This document shows, piece after piece, positions 23,807-35,941 of a DNA stretch of 58,000 bases. The notes beneath the pieces were generated by a model. The model was not told the origin of the DNA, did not search any database, and was given only the letters and a program-made list of their open reading frames with translations. Both the position numbers and the translations under genes were made by a program. This DNA comes from Diphasiastrum complanatum (Eukaryota; Streptophyta; Lycopodiopsida; Lycopodiales; Lycopodiaceae), in assembly GCA_029204225.1 (NCBI GenBank), contig CM055092.1:100560200-100618199 (forward strand), read 5' to 3'. The stretch's first letter is position 1; the number at the start of each line of letters is the position of its first letter.

Positions 23807-24290
23807 GGGGGGGGGGGGGGATATGTAATACCCTTGTCAGATGTGCTTGTGATTGTAACTCTGGTCAGACACTTCTTTAGCCTTAATACTGTCGTATAAA
23901 ATAAGTCCCTTGTCCTTCGACGTCTTTCTTCTCTCCTCCTCCGTTTTTAGCACTAGCATTACCTCCTCTTGGCCTACATGGCTTATACGACAATTGTCCC
24001 TCTGCTGCTTTGACCCTCCCGTTGCTTTTTTAAGTTGCTCACCTTCGGTTGCTCCTTTCGCTTTAAGGGCCCTTTCGTCCTCTATAACCTTGCTCTTGCC
24101 TTTATTGATTTTCACCACCTCCTTTCTTGAACTGATCATGTTCTTCCTTGTGATGAGCTCTCTGGACCTTTTCTCTGTTTCGGCCTAATCTCTTCCCCGC
24201 TTTATACTTCTCACCCACGTGTCTCTCTTGCCTTGGCCCGAAATGGTCTTGGTCCCCCCTATCAAATCCTCATAATAGGTGCTGTATACT
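23807..24290 (+). mobile_element. Ty3/gypsy polypurine tract and 3' LTR
   Basis: A run of 14 G (23807-23820, preceded by GAGA) is followed three bases later by TGTAATACCC (23824), the usual start of plant gypsy LTRs. A TATA-like CGTATAAAATAAG is near 23892. The right end is not defined. It ends within 0.4 kb of the ankyrin-KAP start codon. Confidence 0.6.
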
Positions 24291-24377
24291 TTGTGTTGGG
24301 CTACTTTGATTGAAGTTGTATAAGATTTTTAACAACAAAATTCAAGAGAGCCAGCTGTATGAAAGGACGCGCACCTG

Positions 24378-24682
24378 CATAAAAGGAAGCAACTAGGCTG
24401 ATATTATGGATAGTGCGCGTAATAGTTGCAAAGGAAAAGGAAGAAAAGAATTAAAAAAGAGAAGGACGAGCTCACAAAAGAACAAACACCAAATACTCTC
24501 ACTCTCACTCTCACTAGAGCAATACTCAAGAACTCATGAGAAGCTGTTAATTACTAGTAGTGTTCATACAGCTGAAATAACTATGCAATAACAACAACAA
24601 CTACAACAAGAGAGAGCTCCCTGAGCTGAAATTAGCCGTACACAGACATAGATAGTGTGCTTGCCTTCAGAGGAGAATCGAA
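24378..24682 (+). promoter_or_regulatory. Putative promoter and 5' leader of the ankyrin-KAP gene
   Basis: TATA-like CATAAAAGG at 24378-24386, then a leader of about 270 bp with a CTCTCACTCTCACTCTCACT tract at about 24497-24516, a CT-rich feature common in plant leaders. An upstream ORF of 61 codons (24406-24591) starts ahead of the main ATG at 24683 and, if transcribed, could reduce its translation. Confidence 0.45.
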
Positions 24683-25094
24683 ATGGATCAGCAGCAATAT
24701 TTAGTCCGACAGGAGGCCGAGGTAGGTAGTTGTTCAGCTTTTGCAGTGGATTTCCGGAAGCTTCCTCTAAAAGAAATGGTAATTCCTGAGGGATATCATC
24801 TGGCTACTGTTGATGAGGTTTTAAATCATTTCCATGTGATCATCAAAGGCAATCAGGAATTATTTATGGATGAAGATGGGTCTAGTTCACGCTTGCTGCT
24901 GCGGCTGAAAGATGGTTACTTGGATCCTGGACGGCCTGAGGCGAAGCAAAGATTTGTCTCAAAATCAGGTGTACCGTATAAATTATATTTGGAGGATATG
25001 CAGAAGTTTCGGAAGGAGAAAAAATTGGTGTACAATTCAAAAAGGAGAGGAGAGTATAAACTTGTAATTCGGCCTTCTCCTTTAGATCCTTCAG
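24683..25094 (+). CDS. Ankyrin-KAP NTPase gene, exon 1 (novel N-terminal module)
   Basis: ATG at 24683 (GAAATGGATCAG context) opens 137 codons plus one base; the donor is CAG/GTTTGA at 25094/25095. The protein segment is mixed alpha/beta in character, without a signal peptide or membrane segment. It contains FRKLPLKEMVIPEGYHLATV and VIKGNQ-like and SSRLLLRLKDGY stretches, then a basic part (KFRKEKKLVYNSKRRGEYKL). I recognise no domain. Reading on past the donor gives a stop at 25145, so splicing to 25659 is needed; the split codon GAA (Glu) forms cleanly. Intron 1 (25095-25658) holds nothing else. Confidence 0.72.
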
Positions 25095-25658
25095 GTTTGA
25101 ACTTGAGTCATCATATCATCATATCACAGCCCGCTTACTTAGCTTAATAACTAGCCGTCTTCCTCGCTTAAATATAAGCGCGCAATAGATAAAGTGTGTT
25201 TGTCCTTCCGTTGTTAGAAATAAGTGCGGTCGTTTGTTGTGATCCCTTCTGTTGTTTAATTACAGCAAAAGTTTCTGCTGACTTCCATTTGCAAATAGTG
25301 AGCAAGTCTTTAATACGAGGCCAAAATACTTTTTTGTCCTTTGAATCGTCGTAACATTGATTACAACGAATGGGAGCTATATTTGTAGGCTGAGTTGTCT
25401 GTAACATCAAGCCTTTCTAATGTCAAAAGGCTCTAACTTTAATACGTGGATTGCAGCAATTACAGAAATCATGTGAGTATTAAAAAAAAAAGGCAGCTAA
25501 ATTTACTTCAATATGTGTCTATCCTCTTGTAAACTGGGGCTATGGGATGTGCTGATCCAGTTGGAACAACAAAACAACAATAGTAAGAAACTGGATAGAG
25601 AGTATTTATGTGGTATAGTGGATAACCGGACTCTGACTTTGATCTAATTTGTGCGCAG

Positions 25659-27131
25659 AATGTGAAACAGAAAACGAGCTGGGTGAAGCCGGTGCTCTAG
25701 TAGCGCTGCTATATGCTTGTGAGGAAGAGGATGAGAAAGAAATTGAAGAGCTTTTGAAAAACATAGGTCCACAGCTAGTGATAACTCAATCAACAGACAT
25801 AAGGAGAGGGACGCCATTGCATTACAGCGCTCGACATAAAAAATTGAATGCATTGAGATATCTTTTGTCTCAAAACAACAACAGGGATTTGGCTATTAGA
25901 GACGACGATGGAGACACAGTTCTAAGCATCGCAGCAGAGTATGGGGGTGCGGAGATAATGAAGGAGTTATTAAGCCGGGAGGACATCAAGAAGCAGCTAG
26001 TCAACCTGAGATGCTCTAAGTACGGTTCGGATCACACTCCCTTGATGTATGCAATAATGAGGGGAGATCCTAAGGTAGTTGAGTTACTGTTAGAAGAAGA
26101 TAGCATTGGGTTGGACGATGAAGATAGTGAAGGTAGAAGAGCGATCCACTATGCCGCTCTTGTTGACGATCATATAACGAATAATGGGATGGCGGATAAA
26201 ATATTAAATCACAGGAAGGCAACTATAAAACGTTTGGCTGATGTGCCTGCTGTACGCGGTGAAGGTCATCGAAATCTGCTTCACTTAGCAGCGATCCAAG
26301 GCCACTATCGACTGTGCAAACGTCTTATCAAAGAAGCTCCTAAACTCGCCTTCGAAGAGGACACCTCTGGTCGTACTCCACTCTTTTGGGCCGTGGAGAG
26401 TGGAAAAATGGACGACATGACTCGAAAGCTCTTGAAGCATGTGGCAGCTAGCGACCCAAAGAATCTAAACCACACAGATCATAGAGGCCAAACGATTTTG
26501 CACGTTGCTGCGAAGGAAACTGATGATCCTTGCTTGATGAAGACTTTGATAGAAGCTGGAGTGAAGGCCCAGATTGCAAACAATGTTGGAAAGACGGCCT
26601 TGCATATAGCTTGCAAGTTCGGAAAACTGAAGTTGGTTTGTTGGTTGTTGGATGAATGCACAGAGTTAGAGTTAGCAACTATAAGAGATTTTACTGGGAT
26701 CACACCCTTGCTTGAGGCTGCTCAAGCAGGCGAAAAAGATATTGTGAAACACCTCTTGGAGAGACTACAATTGCTAGAAAATGAACACTACTTGTTACTA
26801 GATGAACGAGACAGTGATGGGAGGACGGCATTGCATTGGGCAGTTGTAAGTCCCAAAGCAAAGGATGCTCTGAAAGTTGCAAAGGAGCTGTTGGCAAATG
26901 CACAAGAACATGGGTATGAAGATTTGTTGGTGTGGGCATCTGCAGGGCCAACACTGGGGACAGCTCACATGATGACCCCCCATGACAGGGTCGAGGAATT
27001 GCTATGGAAAACAATGCAGAAATATTCGCCCAACAGCCTTGTTATGAGGGCATGGCAAATTGGGCAGAAACAGATGGCGATTGATTTCATTAATAGGGGA
27101 GCTGATCCAACTAGTCTTTTCCAAGAAGTCA
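25659..27131 (+). CDS. Ankyrin-KAP NTPase gene, exon 2 (about ten ankyrin repeats)
   Basis: Acceptor GTGCGCAG at 25651-25658; donor A/GTAAGT at 27131/27132, phase 1 at both ends. Residues about 138-628 of the product. About ten ankyrin units are seen, with cores GTPLHYSARH, DTVLSIAAEY, HTPLMYAIMR, RRAIHYAALV, RNLLHLAAIQ, RTPLFWAVES, QTILHVAAKE, KTALHIACKF, ITPLLEAAQA and RTALHWAVVS. The last part before the NTPase has no repeat but is well kept. Ankyrin stacks bind partner proteins. With the downstream KAP domain this one probably gives a membrane NTPase its partner. No stop or shift interrupts the exon. Confidence 0.88.
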
Positions 27132-27301
27132 GTAAGTAGAATTCACTCTTTTTAAAATAATTGTGCATTCCTTTTTCATAAAAGTCACCATCAAGCTAGG
27201 ATTCATAAACTAGAATTGGTATGAACTGAATCTTTTTTAGCCTTTGTATGTTATATTAACATGTTGGCAAGGTATCTCATTATTATACTCGTGTCTTGTA
27301 G

Positions 27302-27361
27302 ATGATCATCGCAAAATTTTCCGTAAAGCATCCGACCAACCTACATGTCATGACAAGCTAG
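27302..27361 (+). CDS. Ankyrin-KAP NTPase gene, exon 3 (linker)
   Basis: Short 60-bp exon between acceptor TCTTGTAG (ends 27301) and donor G/GTGAGC (27361/27362), phase 1 in and out. It encodes NDHRKIFRKASDQPTCHDKL, joining the ankyrin stack to the NTPase. The codon completed across the 7.9-kb intron is GGT (Gly), and the next residues (RTKLAKGIAALLL) are a normal KAP N-terminus, which supports both edges. Confidence 0.72.
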   Translation: MIIAKFSVKHPTNLHVMTS

Positions 27362-27959
27362 GTGAGCTTTCAACAAATCAACTTTATTCTATTTTCATTG
27401 TGCTTTTCTACATTTGCGGTTGGTTACATTTACATAGACTAGCTAAATGAAGATTTGCACATTCCATTTACAAAATGATTAGCTAGATGAGGTTTTCGCA
27501 TTCAATTTACAAAGATTCATAAGCATATACAATCTAGTCATCTAATGTGTTTGAGTGTGGCCAAAACTCTCAGCACAAAGGTGATATTAAACCAATTACA
27601 AATTTGTAATTAGATTTGGTTTACATGGAATTTTGGATGTGCATGATGGCTTTAAAATTTTGATGACCTTACTCTTAAACATTTCTAGTTTCACTTTTTC
27701 ATTCCATCATCTCATCAAAAAATTCATTGTCAACAAGAAGAGCAGCAGAACAACAAAATGAGATTAGTTTTTTCTTTTTAGAACATGAAATCTACTTTGG
27801 AGGGTCAACCTCTCAATTAAAAGGAAACAAGCATGATATAGAGGCATCCGTTACATCTATATATGTTGAAAAGTCTCACAAAAGGTAGAAAATAGACCAT
27901 CAATTGTCATTGAACTTATATTACAATGGATGTAAAAAAGAAAGTGTTTCCATTAGAAA
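27362..27959. other. Intron 3, left part: nothing recognised
   Basis: AT-rich intron sequence of the ankyrin-KAP gene. No element end or open frame was found. Confidence 0.5.
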
Positions 27960-28389
27960 GGGTGTGAAGTCAATGGATTCATGTAATGGCGCACGTGAGG
28001 CCTAGCAAGATCAATTCCCAAGACTGACATTTACAAAGAGGAAGAGGAGAAAAAACTCGAAATTCATTCAAATGCAAATGAGCCAAAGTATCCCAAAAGC
28101 AATTGACCTATTTATAGGCAAATTAACTAAATAATAATCAAACATAACTATGTTGTAACAGATTATCAACTAAAACTCCACCTTTCAGAGCATAGGAGCC
28201 TAAAGAGGGTTCCACCTTTATTTTTTGAGGTGATGGACCCTTTTGAAACTTTACAAGGCTTTATTAACAAAAATGAAAAATTTTAATTACATGACACTCC
28301 CCCTATCTAAAGATTTATGTTATGAAAAACTGATTCTAACTGAAAATATATGTAAGAGGAGTCAATTCTTATAGAGCCAAGTTGTAATA

Positions 28390-28620
28390 GTTTCTTCATC
28401 ATGTAGCCTTGGATTCACAAGTGGCACGTGACAATTTGAAGATCATTGAAGAAGCATTGAATGATCTGCAATATTGCTTTGAATAGGTCCTAGGGTAGAT
28501 AGATTGTCTCTTCATTACATAGCCTTGGATCGACAAGTTGTTGCCTTTGACAATTGAAAAAAATCACTAAAGAAGCATTGAAACACTACAATATCAACTT
28601 TACAACTTGTTGATATTCTT
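28390..28620. repeat. Tandem duplication of about 115 bp
   Basis: TAGCCTTGGATTCACAAGTG (about 28407) and TAGCCTTGGATCGACAAGTT (about 28521) head two similar units, both with GAAGAAGCATTGAA-like centres. Located just inside the 3' LTR of the LARD-like element. Confidence 0.65.
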
Positions 28621-28820
28621 CAAATGCTAAAGATTTTGGAAGAAATTCTAGTGGATGCATATTTCTGAACTACTGAAATGCATAATAGCTATGTAAGACG
28701 CAAAAATATAGAAGGAAATTCTTGAGGTGTCTTTGACTACCGTGCACTTAATCAAAATATAGATCTAGATTAATGTTTGTTGAATGCCATCAATGATGAT
28801 TCACATGACGGGGAAATGAG

Positions 28821-29379
28821 CAGTGTTGGGCGGGTAATGATATTTTTAATACCAGCCGGGTCCTGGTATTATGCTTTTTTCAAAATTTTGATACCAGTAT
28901 GGTATCAATATCAACATGTTTTGTATATTGGTGGCTGGTATCAGCTGATTAGGGTATTGCAGGGGTGATACTAGCCAGGTATAAACCCGGGTATGAGTAA
29001 ATAATTTTTTTTCTCTAAAATTAGCCATTTTATAAAAGGTAGCATGCATTTAATGAAAAGGATGACCTTTTTAGATGTAATATGCATATTATTTTAAAGG
29101 CCAATACTTTGTTGGTGCCCATCAATGTATTTGGGACACCATGAATAATATTTATTACATATATAAAATTTAGAAACTAACTAGAAATAGATACTATATT
29201 GATACCACGTAATTCAAATTTTTTGCCCCTAATCTGGGTATCGATATGTGCATTGATGGGCTAAAACCAGCTCGAGCCGGGTATTGACCGTAGTATAACA
29301 AAATTCATATATCGGGCAGGTATGTTCTATGATACCTTTGTTGATACCACCTGGGCACCTATATACCCACCCAACACTG
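28821..29379. mobile_element. hAT-type MITE with 8-bp target duplication
   Basis: Terminal inverted repeats CAGTGTTGGGCGGGTA (28821) and, from the other strand at 29379, CAGTGTTGGGTGGGTA. Flanks are GAAATGAG (28813-28820) and GAAACGAG (29380-29387), an 8-bp duplication with one later change. The TIR start CAGTGTTGG and 8-bp duplication are typical of hAT. It is 559 bp, non-coding, and rich in GGTAT/ATACC motifs on both strands. Confidence 0.88.
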
Positions 29380-29387
29380 GAAACGAG

Positions 29388-30072
29388 CTTGCTCTGAAGG
29401 TCTTCAAGATCTATTATGTTGGTGTGGCCCCATCGTTCAAAGAATTGAAGGAATGAAATTGGAATCTATGATAGTCTGAATGATGTAATAAAGAAGGGTC
29501 ATCGACTGACTACTCCAAAGCATGTAGCAGTTGTTGAAGATTAGAAGACTAGCAAAACACTGTTGTTGAAGATCAATGAAAGCTGTTCAGTGATTGAAAG
29601 TGTAGAAGATGCGAAAATGGCCAAGTGGGCAGTCATGATCGGCCAAGTGATCGGCCATAGCTCGATGATAATTTATTTTGTGACTCATCTTACACCATGA
29701 CTATCTTTTGAAAGTGGGAGATTGTTGGGGATGTTGCCCAATACATTGATGGGACCTATGGAGTCACATGGCAACTTGGCAAGTAGTCAATGTGAGGAAG
29801 GGCGTGTAAATAGATGACCATGATAATAAAGATAGTGGCTTAGTGGATAAATATGATTAGGAGCAATTAGGATTTCTTGTAATTAAATCTTTTAAGTAGG
29901 AGCTCATTGTATAAGACAACATGCTAGAATAACAAAACGATGAGAGACAACTTCTGCGTTTTGTCTGTTTTTGGTTTATGATTAATGGATGCGCACATAG
30001 CTCATTATTTGTGTAAGTTGTATCAGTTTTTGAGCACTTCGATTCTATCAAAGTTGATTACATTCCTCAACA
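29388..30072 (+). mobile_element. Ty1/copia 3' end and LTR
   Basis: Polypurine tract GAAAGTGGGAGAT (29710-29722) followed by an LTR from TGTTGGGGA (29723) to TCCTCAACA (30072), 350 bp with matching inverted ends. The preceding 300 bp are 3' interior without a frame. Plus strand, opposite to the surrounding LARD-like element, so it is nested in it or was joined by rearrangement. Confidence 0.75.
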
Positions 30073-33000
30073 TCAAAGTGGATAATGATTAGACTTTGGG
30101 CTTTTCTATGTTGAAAATGAGGCTTTTGATAGCAAAATTTCTCAAAGTTTGGAGTTTTGACTGAAATTAGGCTTTGTTCTTATACATGTACTTCACAATG
30201 AGTTGCTTCAAGATGGCTAAACTGCCTAAGATGGATAGAGCACCCCAATAAAGCTAGTGGAATCTATGGATTGACTTCCAATGGATTTGTGATTTGGACT
30301 TGGGCTAAAGGTACCCTTGCACATCAATCAAATACTCCAAGCAATCAAATTGGGTGGAAGTGGGTATTACATGATTGTGGATGTCTCTTGCTCGATACCT
30401 TTCCCATTTTGGAAAACATGGTTTGGTCAAAGGGGTACAAGTACCTTGACATGACGAAGCCAACTGCAAGGTGGTCTAATCATAGTAAGTTGGGAGAGGT
30501 TTACTCACATTGTATCTTTAAATGGTAAGTTACATTTGGTACTTCCTTTGCAATTTGAGGTCAACACCTATCATTTGTATGTAGGGGGTATGCCGCATGT
30601 CATATTTTGGCCTCCCATTTGCATTTCCCGATTTGCATGTCACTTGGTCACCACTGCACTTTCTTTCTCAATTTGTTGAATCATCACCTTTGCCTATGTA
30701 AAATTTTCTCAATCCTTGGAATTGCCGCCCCTGTTGACGTTGATTTATCATTTCCTTGACACAGTCCCATAATTAGTCGATCCACTTGTAGGACAATCTT
30801 CCACATTGACGATTTTTCCCCATTTTCGATTTGGAATTTTTGTGACCTTCCAGATGTAGGCCGTTTTTCCTGAAAACACATTGAGTGATTTTATATTAGT
30901 AAAAAAAAATTCAATACATAGAAAATTTAGTGTGCGGTGTCGGTCATTACAATTTACACATCCGAGCTAAGTCTAAGTTCATAAATTTTTTTTACTAATT
31001 CTAAGGCCACAAATTTTCCTCTAGTCACATTTTGGGTTGCTAGGACTCCTATCTATAAGCAATTTTATGCCAGTTTCATTACTGAGAAGCCAAGTTTTAC
31101 ATGTTGGTTTTTACAAAACTATGAACATTAATTCCTATAAAAGCTCAATTTTTATGTGAAAAATTCGGCTAACATTGGTGACTTCACTAGGTACTATTGT
31201 CTTCATATGGTGGACCCAAACTCTCTGGTTGCACATTGTGATTGTTGATGATGTGTTGTAGCTTCCGTAGGTATGACTTTGGAATCAACACCCTTTCATG
31301 GGGTGATGTTAACCAACTCCTTGTAGATCACCTACCAACACGTGTTTACATGTCTTTTGCAAATATGGTAAGTTGATCCCCGCAAAACCAACACATCCCT
31401 TTGGATTTAAGAATTATGCCCATTTTAAGGGTTGTGCAAAATGGCATGCAAATCTAGATCTTAGTAGATAAGAGATATGTATGCAAAGAGTTAACAATGT
31501 GTCTTGATCAATTCCATACATGTAGATGCATTGAGGATTTTGATCTCAATATCTTTTTCTTGAAAGGAGATTTGTGGTTAAAAATTTGATGAGCTCTCAA
31601 ACCTTCTTATTCTAGTACTCGATACCTCATTTTTTCTAAGATCTGATCTATAGCATAGACATCTGAAAAAAGTCATTTTGAGAAAGCCTATTGAAAGATA
31701 GGAAAGGAGGAACTATCTCTCTAACCTATCTCCTAATTGATTTGTGTTTGCTTGAATCTTGAAAATAGGGCATGAAGGTAGATGTGAAAAGCCTCCTACA
31801 ATCCTACTTACTATAATTGAATCTTGCACACAACCATAAATATCAGATTTGGTGATAGAAATTGAAATTTATAGTAATTTTGATTGGCTATATGACTATG
31901 TTTGATTAGTGTTCATAATATACTGATATATTTTAAACTTATAGATTTCTGGATGAAAGTAAAGTGACCAATTTAAAAAGTAAGTGTTGCACGCATTGCA
32001 TGTCGGCATGAACATCGTATTAGTAAATGAAAGTACTTAAAATATTAATATGGTAGTTTAAGTCAATTAAATGGCCTCATAGATTACTAACCAAAAAAAA
32101 ATACTTCTGTAAATAATATGATATATGTAGTCTGATTTTTTTGTTATTTTTAGACTTCTATTGGTTATTTCAAAATTGTAGCAAAACTATGTAATAGCTT
32201 ATTGAATTGAAAACTTTACTCAGATTAAAGTCAATATTGAATTTTGATAAAAAATAATAACTTGAGCTATTTTTGAGATTAATAATTTTCCATATTTCTT
32301 ATGACCAATACTAGAAGCTGACAATTATGTAACATTGGGAGCATCTTAGAAGAATTGGTCTGTGTACCAGTTTTGGTTGAGATGGTAAACTAAAGACCTT
32401 TAACTATAGAAATAGTTAAAACAAAGTATGGGACCAGTAAAAGGCACTATTACTCATGCTAAAGAATAATTGATTTTATCTAAATTTATGGTTAACCTAA
32501 GTCAAAAAATGAGAATTTGTAGTCCAGAACCAAGAATAATTAAAGATTGATTTCTTGACAATCACTGGGAAGTGTTCTGGATGATTGCAAAATCATTAAT
32601 TGTTTAGTTAGTAATATTCAATTAAATACTAGCTTTGAGTTGAGCTACAAAAAAAGCATTTGGTGTTTTATCAATAATCTTTATCGTGGGTCTATGATTT
32701 CATTTCTTTGGTTTAATCAATTTTTTTTAATAAACTACCTAGAAAACTAAAAAATTAGCTTTTTAACTAGCTTTTATAGAAACTGTATCCACGCATGAAA
32801 TTTGTTTGATCAAACTATTGTAACACTCAATCCCATGTACCTAAACATGCAAATTGATTTCAAAAAAGTACTTTCAACAATGGACATGCACAATACTGCT
32901 GCATATACTGACATGCAGTCAAAATAATTTGAAAATTTTGCCAATTTTTAACCAAAAATAGTTTTCATGGAAAAACTTCAACAGATCGGTGCCTAAGCCT

Positions 33001-33811
33001 CCCACCACCAAATTGGGTGCATGAGAGCTTAGATCGGAGGAAATACTACCTACCTTTCAGATTGTATATAGGATCAGAGGTTTTAGATCCACTATCAAGA
33101 GTCATTTATGCTCAAAGAGCATAAACATACACTAAATTTTGTATTTTGAGGTCCTTAAAGGTGACCAATTCCTTGTAATAGCTTTGGAAAACTTCATTAC
33201 ACACCTGAGAACACTCAAGCAAAGTTTTGTACATGGATCTTAGAAAAAATTACCAAAATAGTTAAAAAAAACCGTCAAGAACATTGTCTTCTGACCTTTC
33301 TTTTTTTGGGCTTTTTCGGCATGATCTTGTGGATCTAAGTTATATGAAAGTGCAATCCAACCTGATATACTATAATCTATCTACATTTTTACACAAAAAC
33401 TTCTGATTTGGATCAATAACGATCCATATAGTCAATTTCTAGCCCAAAATTGTCGAATTTTGACCAAAAAACACTATCTAGATTTTATTTTGTTCATGTC
33501 ATCGGTATGAAATCATTAGAATCTGTGATAATGACAAAAGCAAGTACAAATCTGAAAATCTTTTCAGAAGAATAGATCTGATAAATTTCAAGCTAAAATA
33601 GTGAATACTAGTTTGAAAACCATAACAAATCACAAAATTTTCATCATTTCCTCTGGAAATAATCCATAATATTGACCTTTAGATTGAAAACAATAAAAAA
33701 TTAGAGAAGCCACTTACTAGGAGATCAAATTCACCACCAGGGAGTAAAAAACAATGATATATTACCAAAAAAATTGCAAAAAAGGTAGACTCTTCCTTCC
33801 GATTGATGCAA
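30073..33811. other. Intron 3 / LARD interior: nothing readable
   Basis: AT-rich. Frames are short (the longest is 85 codons at 30271-30528) and without domains. I see no RNA gene or element end apart from the primer site at its right edge. Confidence 0.5.
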
Positions 33812-34204
33812 AGTCATGCTATGATACCACTATAACAGTCATCAAGTGATTCAATCACGAAAAAACATGGAGTACATGGATTCATGTGAAGGACCACATG
33901 AGACCTAGCAACATCAAATCCCAAGGCTTACATTCACAAAGTCAAATAGAAGTTAGAACTCTAAGTTCACTCAAATGAAAATGAGCCGAAATATCCCAAA
34001 ACTGATGTAACTGACCTATTTATAGCAAATTCAAATATTCACTAAACTTGACTAAGTTCAAATATAAAATTAATTAAAATCTAACATTTCTTAGCTTATA
34101 GGGGCCTAAAGAGATGTCCATCTCTATTTATTGAGGTAATAGAACCTTTTGGAGTCTATACAGCTTTTTTATTAACAAAAATAATAAATTTTGATTTCAG
34201 GACA

Positions 34205-35239
34205 TGAGTGTTTCACAAGAATAAACTTTAAAGAGCTTCTAGGTACTCTAGAACCATGATGACCTTCCACCTTGTTAGAATAAGATCAAAAGTCTACATT
34301 ATCTTATGCATGAATGCGAGAAAAGTCACAAAGTAAAGGTTTACTTTGTAATGTCCTCCAATCCTCGCTTAGTTGGGATATAAATGTTGTTGAGAATGAG
34401 TAATGGAGAAGCCTAAGGGAATATGGTTGGAAAATGACTATAGTGAGTTACATTACAAACTAAAATAGACCAAACAAGCTTCTAAAATTGATAGATTCAA
34501 CTAAGATTGTGTCTAAGTTCTTGAAGAAAATGATCACATGTAGCTTCTACCAAAATCCTAGAAGTGCATGAAAGAAACATCCCTACTAATGATCTTGGTT
34601 TGAAGGTACTCATTGATTTGTATCTAGCTAAGACTAATGTGTCTAAGATTGTGTCAAGTTTATTGATTTTGAGCTCTACTTCTAATGAGATCATTGTTTT
34701 CTTGCATTCCCCAATGGTGTCATTTGCGAGGGGGTGAGAGAGTTTTATTATCTACAACAAATTGGGATGGTACTATAGAAGAAGATCAAGTGAAAATTGC
34801 GAGCAAAAAAAAAATGAAGAGCTACCACCTTGGTTAGATATATGATAATGAGAGTAGTAAAGGAAACAAGCCTAAAAGAAATAAAACAAGCAGTGAGAAT
34901 GAGAGAAAGGAAATCAAATCAAGGATGATTGAGAGATAGGATACAACAAACACATGAATTAAAAGTAGGAGAGGTTTCAAGTAACAATGTAGAGGACAAT
35001 TTACTATTTGCTTTGTTTTACATTCAAATTCTGATGAGTTTTTAAAAGTTTTTTTGCTTTTAATAAAATTCTTTCTAATTATATAATACAAAACTTTTTA
35101 GTAGATAACATAGTAACAATAGTATTTGGAGATATTCTTATCTTAGTTGGTCATTGGTAATACAACTGTCTCATAAGTCTCCAACTAAGCTTGTGGCAAT
35201 CCTATTACTGATTGAATTTAAGTCTGAAAAGTAATGCAG
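34205..35239. other. Intron 3, right part: nothing recognised
   Basis: AT-rich sequence between the LARD-like 5' LTR and the exon 4 acceptor (ATGCAG, ends 35239). Confidence 0.5.
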
Positions 35240-35358
35240 GTAGGACAAAACTTGCTAAGGGTATTGCCGCATTATTGTTGAATCCGACTATTGGGACTCC
35301 AATTGCTATCGGTATATTTGCAGAATGGGGCACAGGAAAATCCAGCATGATGTTACAA
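35240..35358 (+). CDS. Ankyrin-KAP NTPase gene, exon 4 (Walker A)
   Basis: Residues about 649-688 of the product. The exon encodes IGIFAEWGTGKSSMML, the KAP P-loop. The KAP form is WGxGKS; the lysine and serine that bind nucleotide phosphate and Mg are present (about K682, S683), and the first Gly of the textbook motif is Ala. The entry codon is shared with exon 3 (phase 1); the exit donor CAA/GTATGT is phase 0. The 40-codon length and clean edges argue for a functional exon. Confidence 0.85.
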
Positions 35359-35701
35359 GTATGTTTTCGGATCTTGGCAAGGTCTTTTCTTTTCCAAAAG
35401 TATAGATGCCACATAGACTCAAAGCGTATCAAGAGATTTAGGTATTATGAATCCTTGGTTCAATAGTAAACTTCTCATTTAAATTTCAAAACATCTTAAT
35501 ATGAATCGGTTTACTCCAAATTTTATACTATTCTCATGAATATTTTAGTTTTAACATCCCCAAGCCATACGCTTTTTGGATCATTCACACTTAAGATGCT
35601 TCTTTTTTATGAATTTTTTTTGAAATAGTTATGCGAAGTCACATTTTCGTATGCAAGAAAATAATTGTAATAGTTGTGCTACAATACTTTTTGTGATGCA
35701 G

Positions 35702-35941
35702 ATTGATATCATCTTATTATTGACAATGTTTCAAAGATCACTCCCATTCTCTTCACATAAAAGACACGAGTTTGGCTTAAGAAAAAGTTCAAAGTTTACT
35801 AAAGAAGGCAGAATGATTTTAAAGAATGTCGTGAAAGAAATCAAAAAACACTGTAATGAGCAAGAAAAGGAGAATCTTCAAAATTTCGAAAGAGATTTAC
35901 AAGTCCATCCATTTAATGATATGAAGCCAGCAAAATTTCAG
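35702..35941 (+). CDS. Ankyrin-KAP NTPase gene, exon 5
   Basis: Acceptor GTGATGCAG (ends 35701), donor CAG/GTACGT at 35941/35942, phase 0 both ends, 80 codons. It begins with a short hydrophobic stretch (IDIILLLTMF), then a basic and charged helical region (LKNVVKEIKKHCNEQEKENL) ending AKFQ. The position between Walker A and the KAP NAW motif matches the insert seen in membrane KAP proteins. No recognised motif of its own. Confidence 0.72.

Larger units (their letters stand above)
27960..34204 (-). mobile_element. LTR retrotransposon with no coding sequence (LARD-like), minus strand, in intron 3
   Basis: Two direct copies of a 340-375 bp LTR: about 27960-28296 and 33830-34204. On the minus strand they start TGTCATGTAATTAAAATTTT and TGTCCTGAAATCAAAATTTA. 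A polypurine tract (GATAGGGGGAG, plus-strand 28297-28307) abuts the first, and a primer site TGGTATCATAGCATGACT (plus-strand 33812-33829) follows the second, as expected for a minus-strand element. The 5.5 kb between has no gag or pol frame on either strand. It contains the younger insertions at 28821-29379 and 29723-30072. Confidence 0.7.
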
